Under the pieces are notes generated by a model. That model was not told the DNA's origin. It ran no database searches and saw only the letters and a list, made by a program, of their open reading frames with translations. A DNA stretch of 64,000 nt from contig CAVVQM010000010.1 in assembly GCA_963750395.1 (NCBI GenBank), positions 1-64,000 of the forward strand. The letters are read 5' to 3'. Every line of letters starts with the position of its first letter. Positions within the stretch are counted from its first letter, which is position 1. Below are positions 47,139 to 56,463 of the stretch, one piece after another. Origin of the DNA: JADJPO01 sp963750395. GTDB taxonomy: Bacteria; Actinomycetota; Actinomycetes; Actinomycetales; Kineosporiaceae. The position numbers were made by a program, and so were the translations under genes.

Positions 47139-47577
47139 ATGGTGACGCGTGCACGGGACAACGAGACCGTGGACGTCCGCCTACGACGACGCGGTCATCT
47201 CCAGGTGATCCGGCCGGCGGCCATCGTCCCCGAGGAGGCCGCCAGCGCCATCCTGGTCGAGATGTCCCTGAACAGCGTCACCTCCGGAGCGGCCTCTGGC
47301 ATGCCGAGCCCAGCCGGTGGAACCGCTACGACACGTCCTGGCGCTCGCCCACCGACGCCGGGTACGTCCGAGCTGATCGGCAGCATCCAGGTCGCCTACG
47401 GAACACCGACGCGCTACGAGCTGACCATCTACCGGGTGACCATCACCCGGCGCGGGCAGGAGCTCGGCTGGACGGTCGGATTCGCTCACCGACGAGGCGC
47501 TCGGCCTCGGCGACCTGACCATGGCCCAGTGTCCCCGGGCCGACCTCGACGCCCCACCCAGCCCGATGCGGTTCTGA
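47139..47577 (+). CDS. Conserved hypothetical protein (three indels)
   Basis: Three frames join into about 145 residues: RLRRRGHLQVIRPAAIVPEE and AASAILVEMSLNSVTSG in the first, LWHAEPSRWNRYDTSWRSPT in the second, then ELIGSIQVAYGTPTRYELTI and YRVTITRRGQELGWTV in the first again, and finally DSLTDEALGLGDLTMAQC up to PPSPMRF and the TGA at 47575. Indels lie near 47290 (+1), 47360 (-1) and 47475 (+1). The continuity of the pieces argues for one real gene. I do not know the function; it resembles an uncharacterised actinobacterial family. Confidence 0.65.
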
Positions 47578-47578
47578 C

Positions 47579-47622
47579 GGACAGGCTCCGCGCTCGATCA
47601 GGACAGGCTCCGCGCTCGATCA
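47579..47622 (+). repeat. Perfect 22-bp tandem duplication
   Basis: The 22 bases 47579-47600, starting GGACAGGCTCCG, are repeated exactly at 47601-47622, directly after the stop of the hypothetical gene and about 100 bp before the mscR start. Confidence 0.9.
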
Positions 47623-47719
47623 GCTGCATCGACCCTCGTGCATCAACCGGGGTCCTGACCCGTAGGGTCGGGACGCGCCCTGCGGCGCGCATCGGATGAA
47701 CTCGACGAGGAGCGAACCA

Positions 47720-48807
47720 ATGCCCAGCACGGTCAGAGGCGTCATCGCGCGCGCCAAGGGCGCGCCGGTCACGGTGGAGGACGTCGTCGTCCCCGATCCC
47801 GGGCCGGGCGAGGCGACGGTCGCCGTCGCCGGCCTGCGGGGTGTGCCACACCGACCTGCACTATCGCGAGGGCGCGATCTCGGACGACTTCCCGTTCCTG
47901 CTCGGCCACGAGGCGGCCGGCGTGGTCGAGAGCGTCGGCGAGGGCGTCGACGAGGTGGCGCCGGGCGACTACGTCGTCCTGAACTGGCGGGCCGTGTGCG
48001 GCCAGTGCCGCGCCTGCCGGCGGGGGCGGCCCTGGTACTGCTTCGCCACCCACAACGCCACCCAGCGGATGACCCTGACGGACGGGACCGAGCTGTCCCC
48101 CGCACTGGGCATCGGCGCGTTCATCGAGAAGACGCTCGTGGCTGCCGGACAGTGCACGAAGGTCGACCCGGCGGCCGCGCCCGAGATAGCGGGCCTGCTC
48201 GGGTGCGGGGTGATGGCCGGACTGGGCGCCGCCATGAACACCGGTCAACGTGGGGCGTGGCGACACCGTCGCCGTGATCGGATGCGGCGGCGTCGGAGAC
48301 GCGGCGATCGCGGGGGCGCGGCTGGCCGGTGCCCGGACCATCATCGCCGTCGACGTGGACGACCGGAAACTGGCCTGGGCCAAGGACTTCGGCGCCACCC
48401 ACACCGTGAACTCGAGCGAGCGCGACCCGGTCGAGGCGATCCGGGAGCTGACCGACGGCAACGGCGCCGACGTGGTGATCGACGCCGTCGGGCGTCCGGA
48501 GACCTACCAGCAGGCCTTCTACGCACGCGACCTGGCGGGCACCGTCGTCCTGGTCGGGGTCCCCTCACCGGACATGCGCATCGACCTGCCGTTGCTGGAC
48601 GTCTTCGGTCGTGGGGGCGCGCTGAAGTCCTCCTGGTACGGGGACTGCCTGCCCTCCCGCGACTTCCCGACACTCATCGACCTGCACCTGCAGGGCCGCC
48701 TTCCCCTGGAGCGTTTCGTCAGCGAGAGGATCGGGCTGGACGACGTGGAGTCGGCGTTCACCAAGATGCACCACGGCGACGTACTGCGCTCGGTGGTCAT
48801 CCTGTGA
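47720..48807 (+). CDS. mscR: S-(hydroxymethyl)mycothiol dehydrogenase (two indels)
   Basis: A zinc-dependent class III-type alcohol dehydrogenase that oxidises the formaldehyde-mycothiol adduct. It starts at ATG 47720 (MPSTVRGVIARAKGAPVTVE). After an extra base near 47831 come GVCHTDLHYREGAISDDFPF and LLGHEAAGVVESVGEGVD (catalytic zinc ligands) and CGQCRACRRGRPWYC (structural zinc). After another extra base near 48244 come GDTVAVIGCGGVGDAAIAGA (NAD fold) and WYGDCLPSRDFPTLIDLHLQ. Corrected length is 361 residues. The presence of this gene points to mycothiol as the cell thiol. Coupled to the next gene. Confidence 0.9.
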
Positions 48808-49436
48808 CCGGAATGCCGAGGATCGAGCGACTGGTCACCTCGGGCGTCTTCAGCCTGGACGGGCAGGACTTCGAGGTCGACAACAACGTCTGGCTGATCG
48901 GCGACGACCACGAGGTGATCGTGGTGGACGCCGCGCATGACGCCGAGGCCATCCTGGCCGCGGTCGGTGACCGGCGCCTGCTCGCTGTGGTGTGTACCCA
49001 CGGGCACAACGACCACGTCAACGCCGCCCCAGCCGTGGCCGGCGCCTCGGGCGCCCCGATCCTGCTGCACCCCCAGGACAGGATGCTCTGGGACATGGTG
49101 CACCCCGGGCGTGAGCCCGAGCCTCTCACCGACGGTCAGGTGCTCTCCGTCGACGGTGCGGACCTGAGGGTCCTGCACACCCCCGGCCACTCCCCCGGCG
49201 CGGTCTGCCTGCACGCCCCGTCCCTCGGCGTGCTGTTCTCCGGTGACACCCTGTTCCGGGGCGGTCCGGGCGCCACGGGCCGCTCCTTCAGCGACTTCCC
49301 GACCATCCTGGAGTCGATCCGGACCCGTCTGCTGCCGATGGCCGGCGACACCAGGGTCCTGACCGGCCACGGCGACGAGACGACGATCGGCGCCGAGGCC
49401 GGCGACTACGACGCCTGGGTGGCGCGCGGCCACTGA
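48804..49436 (+). CDS. MBL-fold hydrolase paired with mscR
   Basis: A 210-residue metallo-beta-lactamase-fold protein of the glyoxalase II group. The metal site is VVCTHGHNDHVNAAPAVAG, with further ligands in LHTPGHSPGAVCLHAPSLGV, LFSGDTLFRGGPG and LTGHGDETTIG. Its GTG start overlaps the mscR stop by four bases. The pair is common in actinobacteria; a likely role is hydrolysis of the S-formylmycothiol product or a related thioester, inferred from context. Confidence 0.9.
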   Translation: MTGMPRIERLVTSGVFSLDGQDFEVDNNVWLIGDDHEVIVVDAAHDAEAILAAVGDRRLLAVVCTHGHNDHVNAAPAVAGASGAPILLHPQDRMLWDMVHPGREPEPLTDGQVLSVDGADLRVLHTPGHSPGAVCLHAPSLGVLFSGDTLFRGGPGATGRSFSDFPTILESIRTRLLPMAGDTRVLTGHGDETTIGAEAGDYDAWVARGH

Positions 49437-49539
49437 GGGCCACGTGACGACCGTGCCCAGCAGCAGCGAGCAGCCGCGAACGGGCGGCTCACTCCGGGCC
49501 CGGCCACGGCCGCAGGGCGGCTACGCTTCTGGCTCATCC

Positions 49540-49613
49540 GGGGCGGTAGCTCAGCCGGTCAGAGCAGCGGACTCATAATCCGTCGGTCGTGGGTTCGAGC
49601 CCCACCCGCCCCA
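49540..49613 (+). tRNA. tRNA with CAT anticodon (elongator Met or Ile2)
   Basis: 74 nt with a complete cloverleaf: acceptor GGGGCGG pairs with CCGCCCC, and the anticodon loop is CTCATAA. The first pair is G-C, so it is not the initiator. The sequence cannot decide between elongator tRNA-Met and the tRNA-Ile that is modified by TilS (lysidine). The arm sequence GCGGA/TCCGT is reminiscent of the Ile2 type. Confidence 0.9.
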
Positions 49614-49688
49614 CGCCACCACCCGACAGGCCCTCCGGAATAGTCAAGGATTCAATGAAGTTCTGGTGGACGGAGAGGGAGGTACCCA

Positions 49689-50669
49689 ATGCCCGCCGTC
49701 GTCGCCGAGAACATCCTGGCCCTGCCGAGAATCGGCACGCCGGATCCCACAACGTCCATCGACCGTCCGGTCCTCGAGGTCACCACCGCGCCCCAGGGAT
49801 ATGAGGGCGAGGGCTTCCCGGTGCGCCGGGCCTTCGCCGGGGTGGATCTGCGCCACCTCGACCCCTTCATCCACATGGATCAGATGGGCGAGGTCGAGTA
49901 CGCGCCCGGGGAACCGAAAGGCACTGCGTGGCACCCGCATCGCGGGTTCGAGACGGTCACCTACATCATCGACGGTACCTTCGAGCACCGCGACTCCCAC
50001 GGCGGCGGGGGCACCATCACCGACGGCGACACCCAGTGGATGACGGCCGGCTCCGGGCTGCTGCACATCGAGCGCCCGCCGGAGGACCTGGTCGTCTCGG
50101 GCGGCGTCTTCCACGGCGTCCAGCTGTGGGTCAATCTGCCGCGCAGCAAGAAGTTCTCTCCCCCGCGCTACCAGGACATCCGCGGTGGTCAGGTGTCCCT
50201 GCTCAGTTCGCCGGACGGCGGCGCGCTGGTCCGGGTGATCGCCGGCGCCCTGGACGGCCACAGCGGACCGGGCATCACGCACACGCCGATCGCCATGCTG
50301 CACGCCACCCTCTCCCCGGGCGCCGAGCTGCGACTGCCCTGGCGGCCGGACTTCAACGCGCTCGTCTACGTCCTGGCCGGATCGGGTTCGCTCGGTACCC
50401 GGCACCGCCCGATCCACCTCGGGCAGCTGGGTGTGATGGGCGACGGCGACGTCCTGACCGTGACCGCCGATGCGCGCCAGACCTCGCGCACACCCGAGCT
50501 CGAGGTGATCGTCCTGGGCGGGGCCCCGATCCGGGAGCCGGTCGCCGCCTATGGCCCGTTCGTGATGAACACCCGCGACGAACTCGTCCAGGCGTTCGAG
50601 GACTTCCAGGCCGGCCGGCTCGGCACCATTCCCAGCGAGCCGCGCCGTCCAGGTCACGACGTCCTCTGA
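49689..50669 (+). CDS. Pirin family protein
   Basis: A 326-residue two-cupin protein. The metal-binding motif is in GTAWHPHRGFETVTYIIDGT followed by FEHRDSHGGGGTI and GDTQWMTAGSGLLHIERP, the conserved pirin histidines and glutamate. The C-terminal pirin domain includes LRLPWRPDFNALVYVLAGSG and GGAPIREPVAAYGPFVMNTR. Some pirins act as quercetinases or redox sensors; the role here is open. It starts at ATG 49689 next to a tRNA. Confidence 0.92.
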   Translation: MPAVVAENILALPRIGTPDPTTSIDRPVLEVTTAPQGYEGEGFPVRRAFAGVDLRHLDPFIHMDQMGEVEYAPGEPKGTAWHPHRGFETVTYIIDGTFEHRDSHGGGGTITDGDTQWMTAGSGLLHIERPPEDLVVSGGVFHGVQLWVNLPRSKKFSPPRYQDIRGGQVSLLSSPDGGALVRVIAGALDGHSGPGITHTPIAMLHATLSPGAELRLPWRPDFNALVYVLAGSGSLGTRHRPIHLGQLGVMGDGDVLTVTADARQTSRTPELEVIVLGGAPIREPVAAYGPFVMNTRDELVQAFEDFQAGRLGTIPSEPRRPGHDVL

Positions 50670-50705
50670 ACCGATCCGGCGAACTGCTCCGGCCACCCGC
50701 CTCGT

Positions 50706-52095
50706 TCAGCGATGCGCGACAGCAACCTCGCGAACGGCCGCGGCCACGGCCGGCGCCACCGAGGAGTCGAACACGCTCGGCACGATGAAGCTGGGGTTCA
50801 GCTCGTCCGGGCGGACGGCGTCGGCGATCGCCAGGGCCGCCGCCACCAGCATCTCGTCGGTGATGAGACTGCGCGCCGGCGTCGAGCATGCCCCGGAAGA
50901 AGCCGGGGAACGCCAACACGTTGTTGATCTGGTTCGGGAAGTCGCTGCGCCCCGTTCCGACCACGGCGGCGTGCCGCTGCGCCTGTAGCGGGTCCACCTC
51001 CGGGTCCGGGTTGGCCAGGGCCAGCACGATGCCGCGGGGCGCCATGGTCGCGATGTCCTCGCCGCTGAGCAGGTTCGGGGCCGAGACCCCGATGAAGACG
51101 TCCGCCCCGGCCAGCCCCTCGCGCAGCGTGCCGGAGCATCCCCTGGCGTTGGTGTTCTCGGCGATCCAGGTCTTGTAGCTGTCCAGCCCGCCGCGCCCGG
51201 TGTGCACCGCGCCGCGGCTGTCGAACGCCGTGATGTCGGTGGCGCCCTGCCGGAGCAGCAGCCGGATGATCGCCTGCCCGGCGGCCCCGGCCCCGGAGAC
51301 CACGATCCTGGCCTCCTTGAGCTCGCGGTCGACGATCCGCAGCGCGTTGGTCAGCCCGGCCAGGACGACGATGGCGGTTCCGTGCTGGTCGTCGTGGAAG
51401 ACGGGGATGTCGAGCTCGGCCCGCAGCCTGGCCTCGATCTCGAAGCAGCGGGGGGCGGCGATGTCCTCCAGGTTGACGCCGCCGTAGGCGGGCGCCAGCA
51501 GCTTGACGGTGCGCACGATCTCGTCGGTGTCCTGGGTGTCCAGGCACACCGGCCAGGCGTCGACACCGGCGAACCGCTTGAACAGCGCGGCCTTGCCCTC
51601 CATCACCGGCAGCGCGGCGGCGGGGCCGATGTTGCCCAGTCCGAGCACGGCCGAGCCGTCGGTCACCACCGCCACGGTGTTTCGCTTGATGGTCAACCGG
51701 CGCGCGTCGTCGGGGTTCCTGGCGATCGCCATGCACACCCGGGCCACCCCCGGCGTGTAGGCGCGGGACAGGTCTTCCCGGTGGCGCAGTTCCACCTTGG
51801 GGACCACCTCGAGCTTGCCGCCCAGGTGCATCAGGAACGTGCGGTCGGAGACGTTGCGAACCGTGACCCCCGGGACGGCGTCCACGGCCGAGGTGATCGC
51901 GTCGACGTGCTCGGCGTCCACGGTGTTGCAGGTGACGTCGACGACGATCCAGTCGTAGTGGGACTCCATGACGTCGAGCGCCGTGACCACCCCACCGGCC
52001 CCCACCACCGCCGCCATCAGATCACCCGTGGCCTGCGGGGTGATCGGCGCCTGCACGCGCAGGGTGATCGAGTTGCCGGGACTGGCGGACGCCAT
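50706..52095 (-). CDS. Malic enzyme with N-terminal ACT-like domain (one indel)
   Basis: Oxidative decarboxylation of malate to pyruvate. Residues 1-80 form an ACT-like regulatory domain (SITLRVQAPITPQATGDLMA, VRNVSDRTFLMHLGGKLEVV). The catalytic part has DLSRAYTPGVARVCMAIARN, VTDGSAVLGLGNIGPAAALP, DIPVFHDDQHGTAIVVLAGL (metal) and VVSGAGAAGQAIIRLLLRQG (NAD(P) fold). An extra G near 50880 shifts the last 60 residues, which otherwise read LITDEMLVAAALAIADAV and end VREVAVAHR at 50706. Corrected length is 462 residues. Convergent with the pirin gene. Confidence 0.9.
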
Positions 52096-52254
52096 CGTCG
52101 TCTCCTTCAGGGATGGAACTGCCCCGATCGGCAGTCCTCGTGACGTCAGACTAGCCACTGTGCGGCGCCGGCAAGATCTCTCCACGAGCGGACATTGGGA
52201 CCGATCGAGCCTGCTGATCGACGGGCTGCTCGTCCTTCTCGCCGACCCGCCGCC

Positions 52255-52719
52255 TCACGGCCGGAAGGCCACCCCGGGGAAGTCATGGGCCGCCCGGTCG
52301 ACACCGGCATCGGGTGAGGCGGGATCCAGACCCATCCTCGGTGCCAACGCTCCCCAGGCCCGCGGGTGACGCTGCCGATAGTCGTTCAGCACCGCGGTGA
52401 GTTCCTCCGGGTCGAGCAGCCGGAAGCTGGGGCGCAGCCAGTGCGCCCGGCCGATCCGGATCTCGACCGGGGGCGAGGCCTCGATGTTGCGCAGCCAGTC
52501 GGACCTGCGCCCCCAACCGGCCACCACGAACACCTCGGGGACCGAGGCGTCGTAATGGACGACCTCGAGGACGGTGTCCCGGCGCAACCCACTCGTGCGG
52601 CCGGTGTGCACCAGATAGACGAACCGCTCGCCGAGCAGCCGCCCGAAGCCGGCCCGGTACAGATGGACAGGCGCCCGCAGCAGGTGGCGGCGCAGTCCGG
52701 TGGGACGGTTCTCGATCAT
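52255..52719 (-). CDS. Deazaflavin (F420)-dependent nitroreductase-family protein
   Basis: A 154-residue DUF385/Ddn-like protein of the split-barrel fold. Typical features are LVHTGRTSGLRRDTVLEVVH (cofactor contact), VFVVAGWGRRSDWLRNIEAS and VEIRIGRAHWLRPSFRLLD. Members use coenzyme F420H2 or bind related cofactors, so the host probably makes F420. It ends with HDFPGVAFRP. Five bases separate its start from the tRNA-Asn 3' end. Confidence 0.9.
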   Translation of the reverse strand: MIENRPTGLRRHLLRAPVHLYRAGFGRLLGERFVYLVHTGRTSGLRRDTVLEVVHYDASVPEVFVVAGWGRRSDWLRNIEASPPVEIRIGRAHWLRPSFRLLDPEELTAVLNDYRQRHPRAWGALAPRMGLDPASPDAGVDRAAHDFPGVAFRP

Positions 52720-52723
52720 GGGG

Positions 52724-52796
52724 CTCCCGCAGTTGGACTCGAACCAACAACCTGCCGGTTAACAGCCGGCTGCTCTGCCAATTGAGCTATGCGGGA
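52724..52796 (-). tRNA. tRNA-Asn(GTT)
   Basis: 73 nt on the minus strand with full cloverleaf. The acceptor TCCCGCA pairs with TGCGGGA, and the anticodon loop CTGTTAA gives GTT. The T-loop is GGTTCGAGTCC. No CCA is encoded. Confidence 0.95.
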
Positions 52797-52877
52797 TCGG
52801 CGATTCAGAACTGTAGCAAGCATCGGCGCCCACTCCCGCACGGGTTGAGTCGCCGCGAAGGACTCCGCCGGCCAGGG

Positions 52878-53429
52878 TCAACCCCGTCCGTCCAGGCCGA
52901 GCCCGGTCCCACCCGTCGCGTCCGGTCCCAGGCCCGCCTCGGCCCGCATCTCGGCGACGGTCCGATCGAGGGTCGCGGCGATCGCCGGGTCGTCGCGGCG
53001 GGCCCCGCGCGGCAGCTTCACCTGCGGGGTCACGGTGCCGTCGCCGTCCCGGCGCAGCGCCACCCAGCCCTGACCGGCACCGGCGAGGCGCACCTCGCGG
53101 GTGAGCAGCACGGAGGAGCGCCAGCGCTCGTGGGCCACCTCGGGGACGAAGGAGTCCTCGGGCAGCTCCAGCCCGAGCGGCCGGCGAGAGCCGACCCACC
53201 ACACGGCGAGCGTGCCGGACTCGGCGTCCCAGGTCATGTGGTCGACCTCCACCCAGCGCCGCCTGATCACCTTCCCCGAGGCGGTCACGATCCGCAGGTC
53301 CCCCCGCGTGACGACGGCGTACCCCGCGACCGCCAACGGGGACCAGGTGAGCACCGAGGAGTCGCCGAGCTCCAGCAGGTCGGCGACCTCGGCCGGCAGG
53401 CGGGGACGGCGGCGGGGCAGTAGGCGCAT
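52878..53429 (-). CDS. Conserved hypothetical protein near dnaG
   Basis: A 183-residue protein starting MRLLPRRRPRLPAEVADLLE. A beta-rich first part (AVAGYAVVTRGDLRIVTASG, WVEVDHMTWDAESGTLAVWW) looks like a PH-like or small barrel domain, and the C-terminus is helical (DDPAIAATLDRTVAEMRAEA). It is a common neighbour of dnaG in actinobacteria, without known function. Four bases separate it from the DUF4112 gene upstream. Confidence 0.75.
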   Translation of the reverse strand: MRLLPRRRPRLPAEVADLLELGDSSVLTWSPLAVAGYAVVTRGDLRIVTASGKVIRRRWVEVDHMTWDAESGTLAVWWVGSRRPLGLELPEDSFVPEVAHERWRSSVLLTREVRLAGAGQGWVALRRDGDGTVTPQVKLPRGARRDDPAIAATLDRTVAEMRAEAGLGPDATGGTGLGLDGRG

Positions 53430-53433
53430 GCCC

Positions 53434-53913
53434 TCAGCCTAGGGACGACGAGATCAGCCGCCAGAGGACGACCAGGGCGAGCACGCTGATCGCGATCCCG
53501 ATCAGGAACGGCAGGACGGCGACCCCCAGCGCCGCGAGCAGGTAGCCGGGGGTCAGCGGGCCACGGTCGGACCGCTCGGCGACGCTGCTCTCCAACAGGC
53601 GCAGGTTCTTGCGGTTGGCCCGGTGCGCGACGTCCAACAGGTCCCCGACGCCGGGGACCAGGCCGAGCAGTGCGTCCAGCACGAGATTGGCCCCCATCCG
53701 GGCCAGGACCGGGATCGGGGTGCGGCGCCGGACGGCGTCGAACACGATCGCGCCGGACAGACTCGAGCCCAGCAGGTCCCCCACTCCGGGGACCAGTCCG
53801 ATCACGGCGTCCAGGCCGATGCCGAAGCCGGTGCCCGGGATGCGCACGGCGTCGTCCATCAAGCGGGCGAAGCGCCGGCTCAGCTCCAGGTCGGCGGGTG
53901 CGCGTTCGGGCAT
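53434..53913 (-). CDS. DUF4112 membrane protein
   Basis: A 159-residue protein. Two copies of the hallmark 'GLVPGVGDLL' occur (AVIGLVPGVGDLLGSSLSGA and LLGLVPGVGDLLDVAHRANR), each within a hydrophobic segment, and a C-terminal membrane helix follows (LLAALGVAVLPFLIGIAISV). The family is a small integral membrane protein of unknown role. ATG 53913 lies eight bases from the dnaG stop, so it may be co-transcribed with dnaG. Confidence 0.88.
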   Translation of the reverse strand: MPERAPADLELSRRFARLMDDAVRIPGTGFGIGLDAVIGLVPGVGDLLGSSLSGAIVFDAVRRRTPIPVLARMGANLVLDALLGLVPGVGDLLDVAHRANRKNLRLLESSVAERSDRGPLTPGYLLAALGVAVLPFLIGIAISVLALVVLWRLISSSLG

Positions 53914-53921
53914 GGGCACCC

Positions 53922-55836
53922 CTAGGTTCCACTGATCCGCTGGCGCAGCGAGTGCCGGTGCTGTTCGGCCGCCTGCAACTCGCCGAGGAGTTCGCGCTGC
54001 TGGTCCGACTGGGCGGTGTCGGTGGGATCCAGGCGCTGCAGGCGGCTGTGCAGCACCCCGATGGTGCGGGCCACGTCCAGGTCGGCCAGGCGGAGCACGC
54101 TCGCAGTCGCGAAGGCGGCGAGCGCGTCGTCCCCGAGGGCCGCGATCGGCTCGACGGCCAGCTCCGTGACCAGCGGACGGACCACGTCCGGCGCCTCGGC
54201 GAGCACCCGGTCCAGCCACTCCTGTCCGGATGCCGTGCGCGCGGCGCCCAACCCCCCGGCGGCCAGGACGGCGTGGTGCACCGCCCGGTAGGACGGCACC
54301 TGGAACGCGCCCTCACCGAGTCGGTCGGCGTCGTCGGCGGGCACCAGCGAGGGGACCTGCAGGATGCACTGCAGCGCACCGCGTTCCACTCGGGCCACCG
54401 GGTCACGTGGGTCGGGACGGCGCGCCTGCTCGGCCGTCGCCGGCGCGCGCCCGGCGCCGTCCTCGCCCTGTCGCGGACGGGCGCTGCCCGCGCGGCGGAC
54501 GGCGGAGGCCACCTGCTCCACGCCCATCCCGAGCCACCCGGCCAGCCGGCGTGCATACACCGGGCGCAGTTCGACGTCACGGATCCGGGCGACCAGTGGC
54601 GCCGCCGCCCGCAGCGCCTCGACCTGTCCCTCGGCGCTGTCGAGGTCGAAGGCGTCGATGGTGGAGCGGATGGCGAACTGGAACAGCGGCTGTCGCGCCT
54701 CGATGAGCTCGCGTACCGCCTCGTCGCCGCGCGCCTGACGCAGCTCGCACGGGTCCATGCCCTCGCCGGCCACCGCGATGTAGGTGTGCGCGACGAAGCG
54801 CTGGTCGTCCTCGAACGCCCTCAGGGCCGCCTTGCGGCCGGCCTCGTCCCCGTCGAAGGTGAACACCACCTGACCGCCGACCCGTCCCCCGGCGGCGACG
54901 CTGCGATCGTCGCCCAACAGCCTGCGCACGATCCGGATGTGATCCTGCCCGAAGGCGGTCCCGCAGGTGGCCACCGCGGTCTGCACCCCGGCGAGATGGC
55001 AGGCCATCACGTCGGTGTAGCCCTCGACGACGACCACCTGTCGACCGGTCGCGATCGCCCGCCGGGCCAGGTCGACGCCGTAGAGCACCTGAGACTTCTT
55101 GAAGAGCGTGGTGTCAGGGGTGTTCAGGTACTTGGCCTCGATCCGGTCGTCGTCGAACAGCCGCCGGGCGCCGAACCCGACGACGTCACCGGCAAGGTCG
55201 CGGATGGGCCACATCAGCCGACCCCGGAAACGGTCGTACAGGCCCCGCTGACCCCGCCCGGCCAATCCGGAGGCGACCAGTTCGTCCTCGGTGAACGACC
55301 GGTTGCGCAGGTGGCGAAGCAGCGCCTCACCGGAGCGGGGCGCGAACCCGATGTCGAAACGCTCGGCGACCTGACGGTCGAAGCCCCGTTCGGACAGGAA
55401 CGACCGCCCGGCCAGCGCGTCCGGGGAACGGGACAACTGGTCGGCATAGAACTCGACGGCCACCCGGTGCGCCTCGACCAGGCGCTGACGCTGGCCGACG
55501 CCCTCGCGATGGCCGGTCGCCACCCGGCCGTCGTCGTCCTCGTAGTGCAGTTCGTAGCCGAGCCGGCCGGCGAGACGCTCCACCGACTCGCGGAAGTCGA
55601 GGTGGTCGATCCGCTGGACGAACGAGATGACGTCCCCGCCCTCGCCGCACCCGAAGCAGTGCCACAGGCCCACCTGGGGGCGCACGTGGAAGGACGGCGT
55701 CCTCTCGTCGTGGAACGGGCAGAGTCCCTTCATCGACCCGACCCCGGCCGAACGCAGACTCAGATGCTCGGCCGACGACCTCCTCGATCCGCGTCTGCTC
55801 CCGGACGTGCTCGACGTCCTCGCGGCGGATCCTCAC
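53922..55836 (-). CDS. dnaG: DNA primase (one indel)
   Basis: DnaG makes RNA primers at the replication fork. The start is GTG 55836 (RIRREDVEHVREQTRIEEVV). An extra C near 55772 shifts the frame; after that comes the zinc-binding domain MKGLCPFHDERTPSFHVRPQ and GLWHCFGCGEGGDVI, the catalytic core with GRLMWPIRDLAGDVVGFGAR and the Toprim motif VVVVEGYTDVMACHLAGVQT followed by FTFDGDEAGRKAALRAFEDD, and the C-terminal helicase-binding domain. Corrected length is 637 residues. It is an essential gene, so the break is almost surely an artefact. Confidence 0.92.
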
Positions 55837-55926
55837 GAGCGGTGAGTCTAGGTGCGTGGAGACACGCACACACTTGATGCCCGGTTGTGCCACGCGACGG
55901 GGGTCCGTGCGTCACACTTTGGCACT

Positions 55927-56463
55927 GTGACGACAGGCACAGATCCCCGGCCGGTGTGGCTCCTCGACGTCGACGGGGTCCTCAACGCCGCCCGCCCGGG
56001 CTGGGGTGAGGCGGCCGACCAGGGCCCCGCCTTCGTGGGAGGCATCGCCTACACCCTGCGCTGGGCTCCCCCGCTGATCCAGCGGATCGGCTCGGTGCTG
56101 CGCAGCGGCGCGGTCGAGGGACGCTGGGCCACCACCTGGGTCGACAACATCATGCAGGTCGAGCGCCTGCTCAGGCTGCCCCCGATGCAGACCGCCTTCC
56201 GCGACCTGGAGTGCCCGGAGGACGCCCGGCGCACCTCGGAGTTGAAGCTCTGCGCGGCCTTCAACGTGGTCGAGCACGAGCGGCGTCCGCTGATCTGGAC
56301 CGACGACGACGCGATCCCGCTCGGCGGCCCGGACCGCGAGCGGCTGCTGGCCGCCGGCGTGCCGGTGCTGCTGCTGGCGCCGGGCAGCGCCCACGGGCTG
56401 CAGCCCGAGGATCTGGCCGACATCGACGACTTCCTGGCCACCATCACCGAGATGGCCTCCTGA
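55927..56463 (+). CDS. HAD-like hydrolase
   Basis: A 178-residue protein with a haloacid-dehalogenase start: VWLLDVDGVLNAARPGW, where the first aspartate is the nucleophile. Later IWTDDDAIPLGG resembles the metal-binding acidic motif, and TSELKLCAAFNVVEHERRPL precedes it. The order fits a small HAD phosphatase, perhaps of the 'Swiss Army Knife RNA repair' type. Substrate unknown. It starts GTG 55927, 90 bp from the dnaG start on the other strand, and overlaps dgt at the 3' end by 20 bases. Confidence 0.8.
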   Translation: MTTGTDPRPVWLLDVDGVLNAARPGWGEAADQGPAFVGGIAYTLRWAPPLIQRIGSVLRSGAVEGRWATTWVDNIMQVERLLRLPPMQTAFRDLECPEDARRTSELKLCAAFNVVEHERRPLIWTDDDAIPLGGPDRERLLAAGVPVLLLAPGSAHGLQPEDLADIDDFLATITEMAS

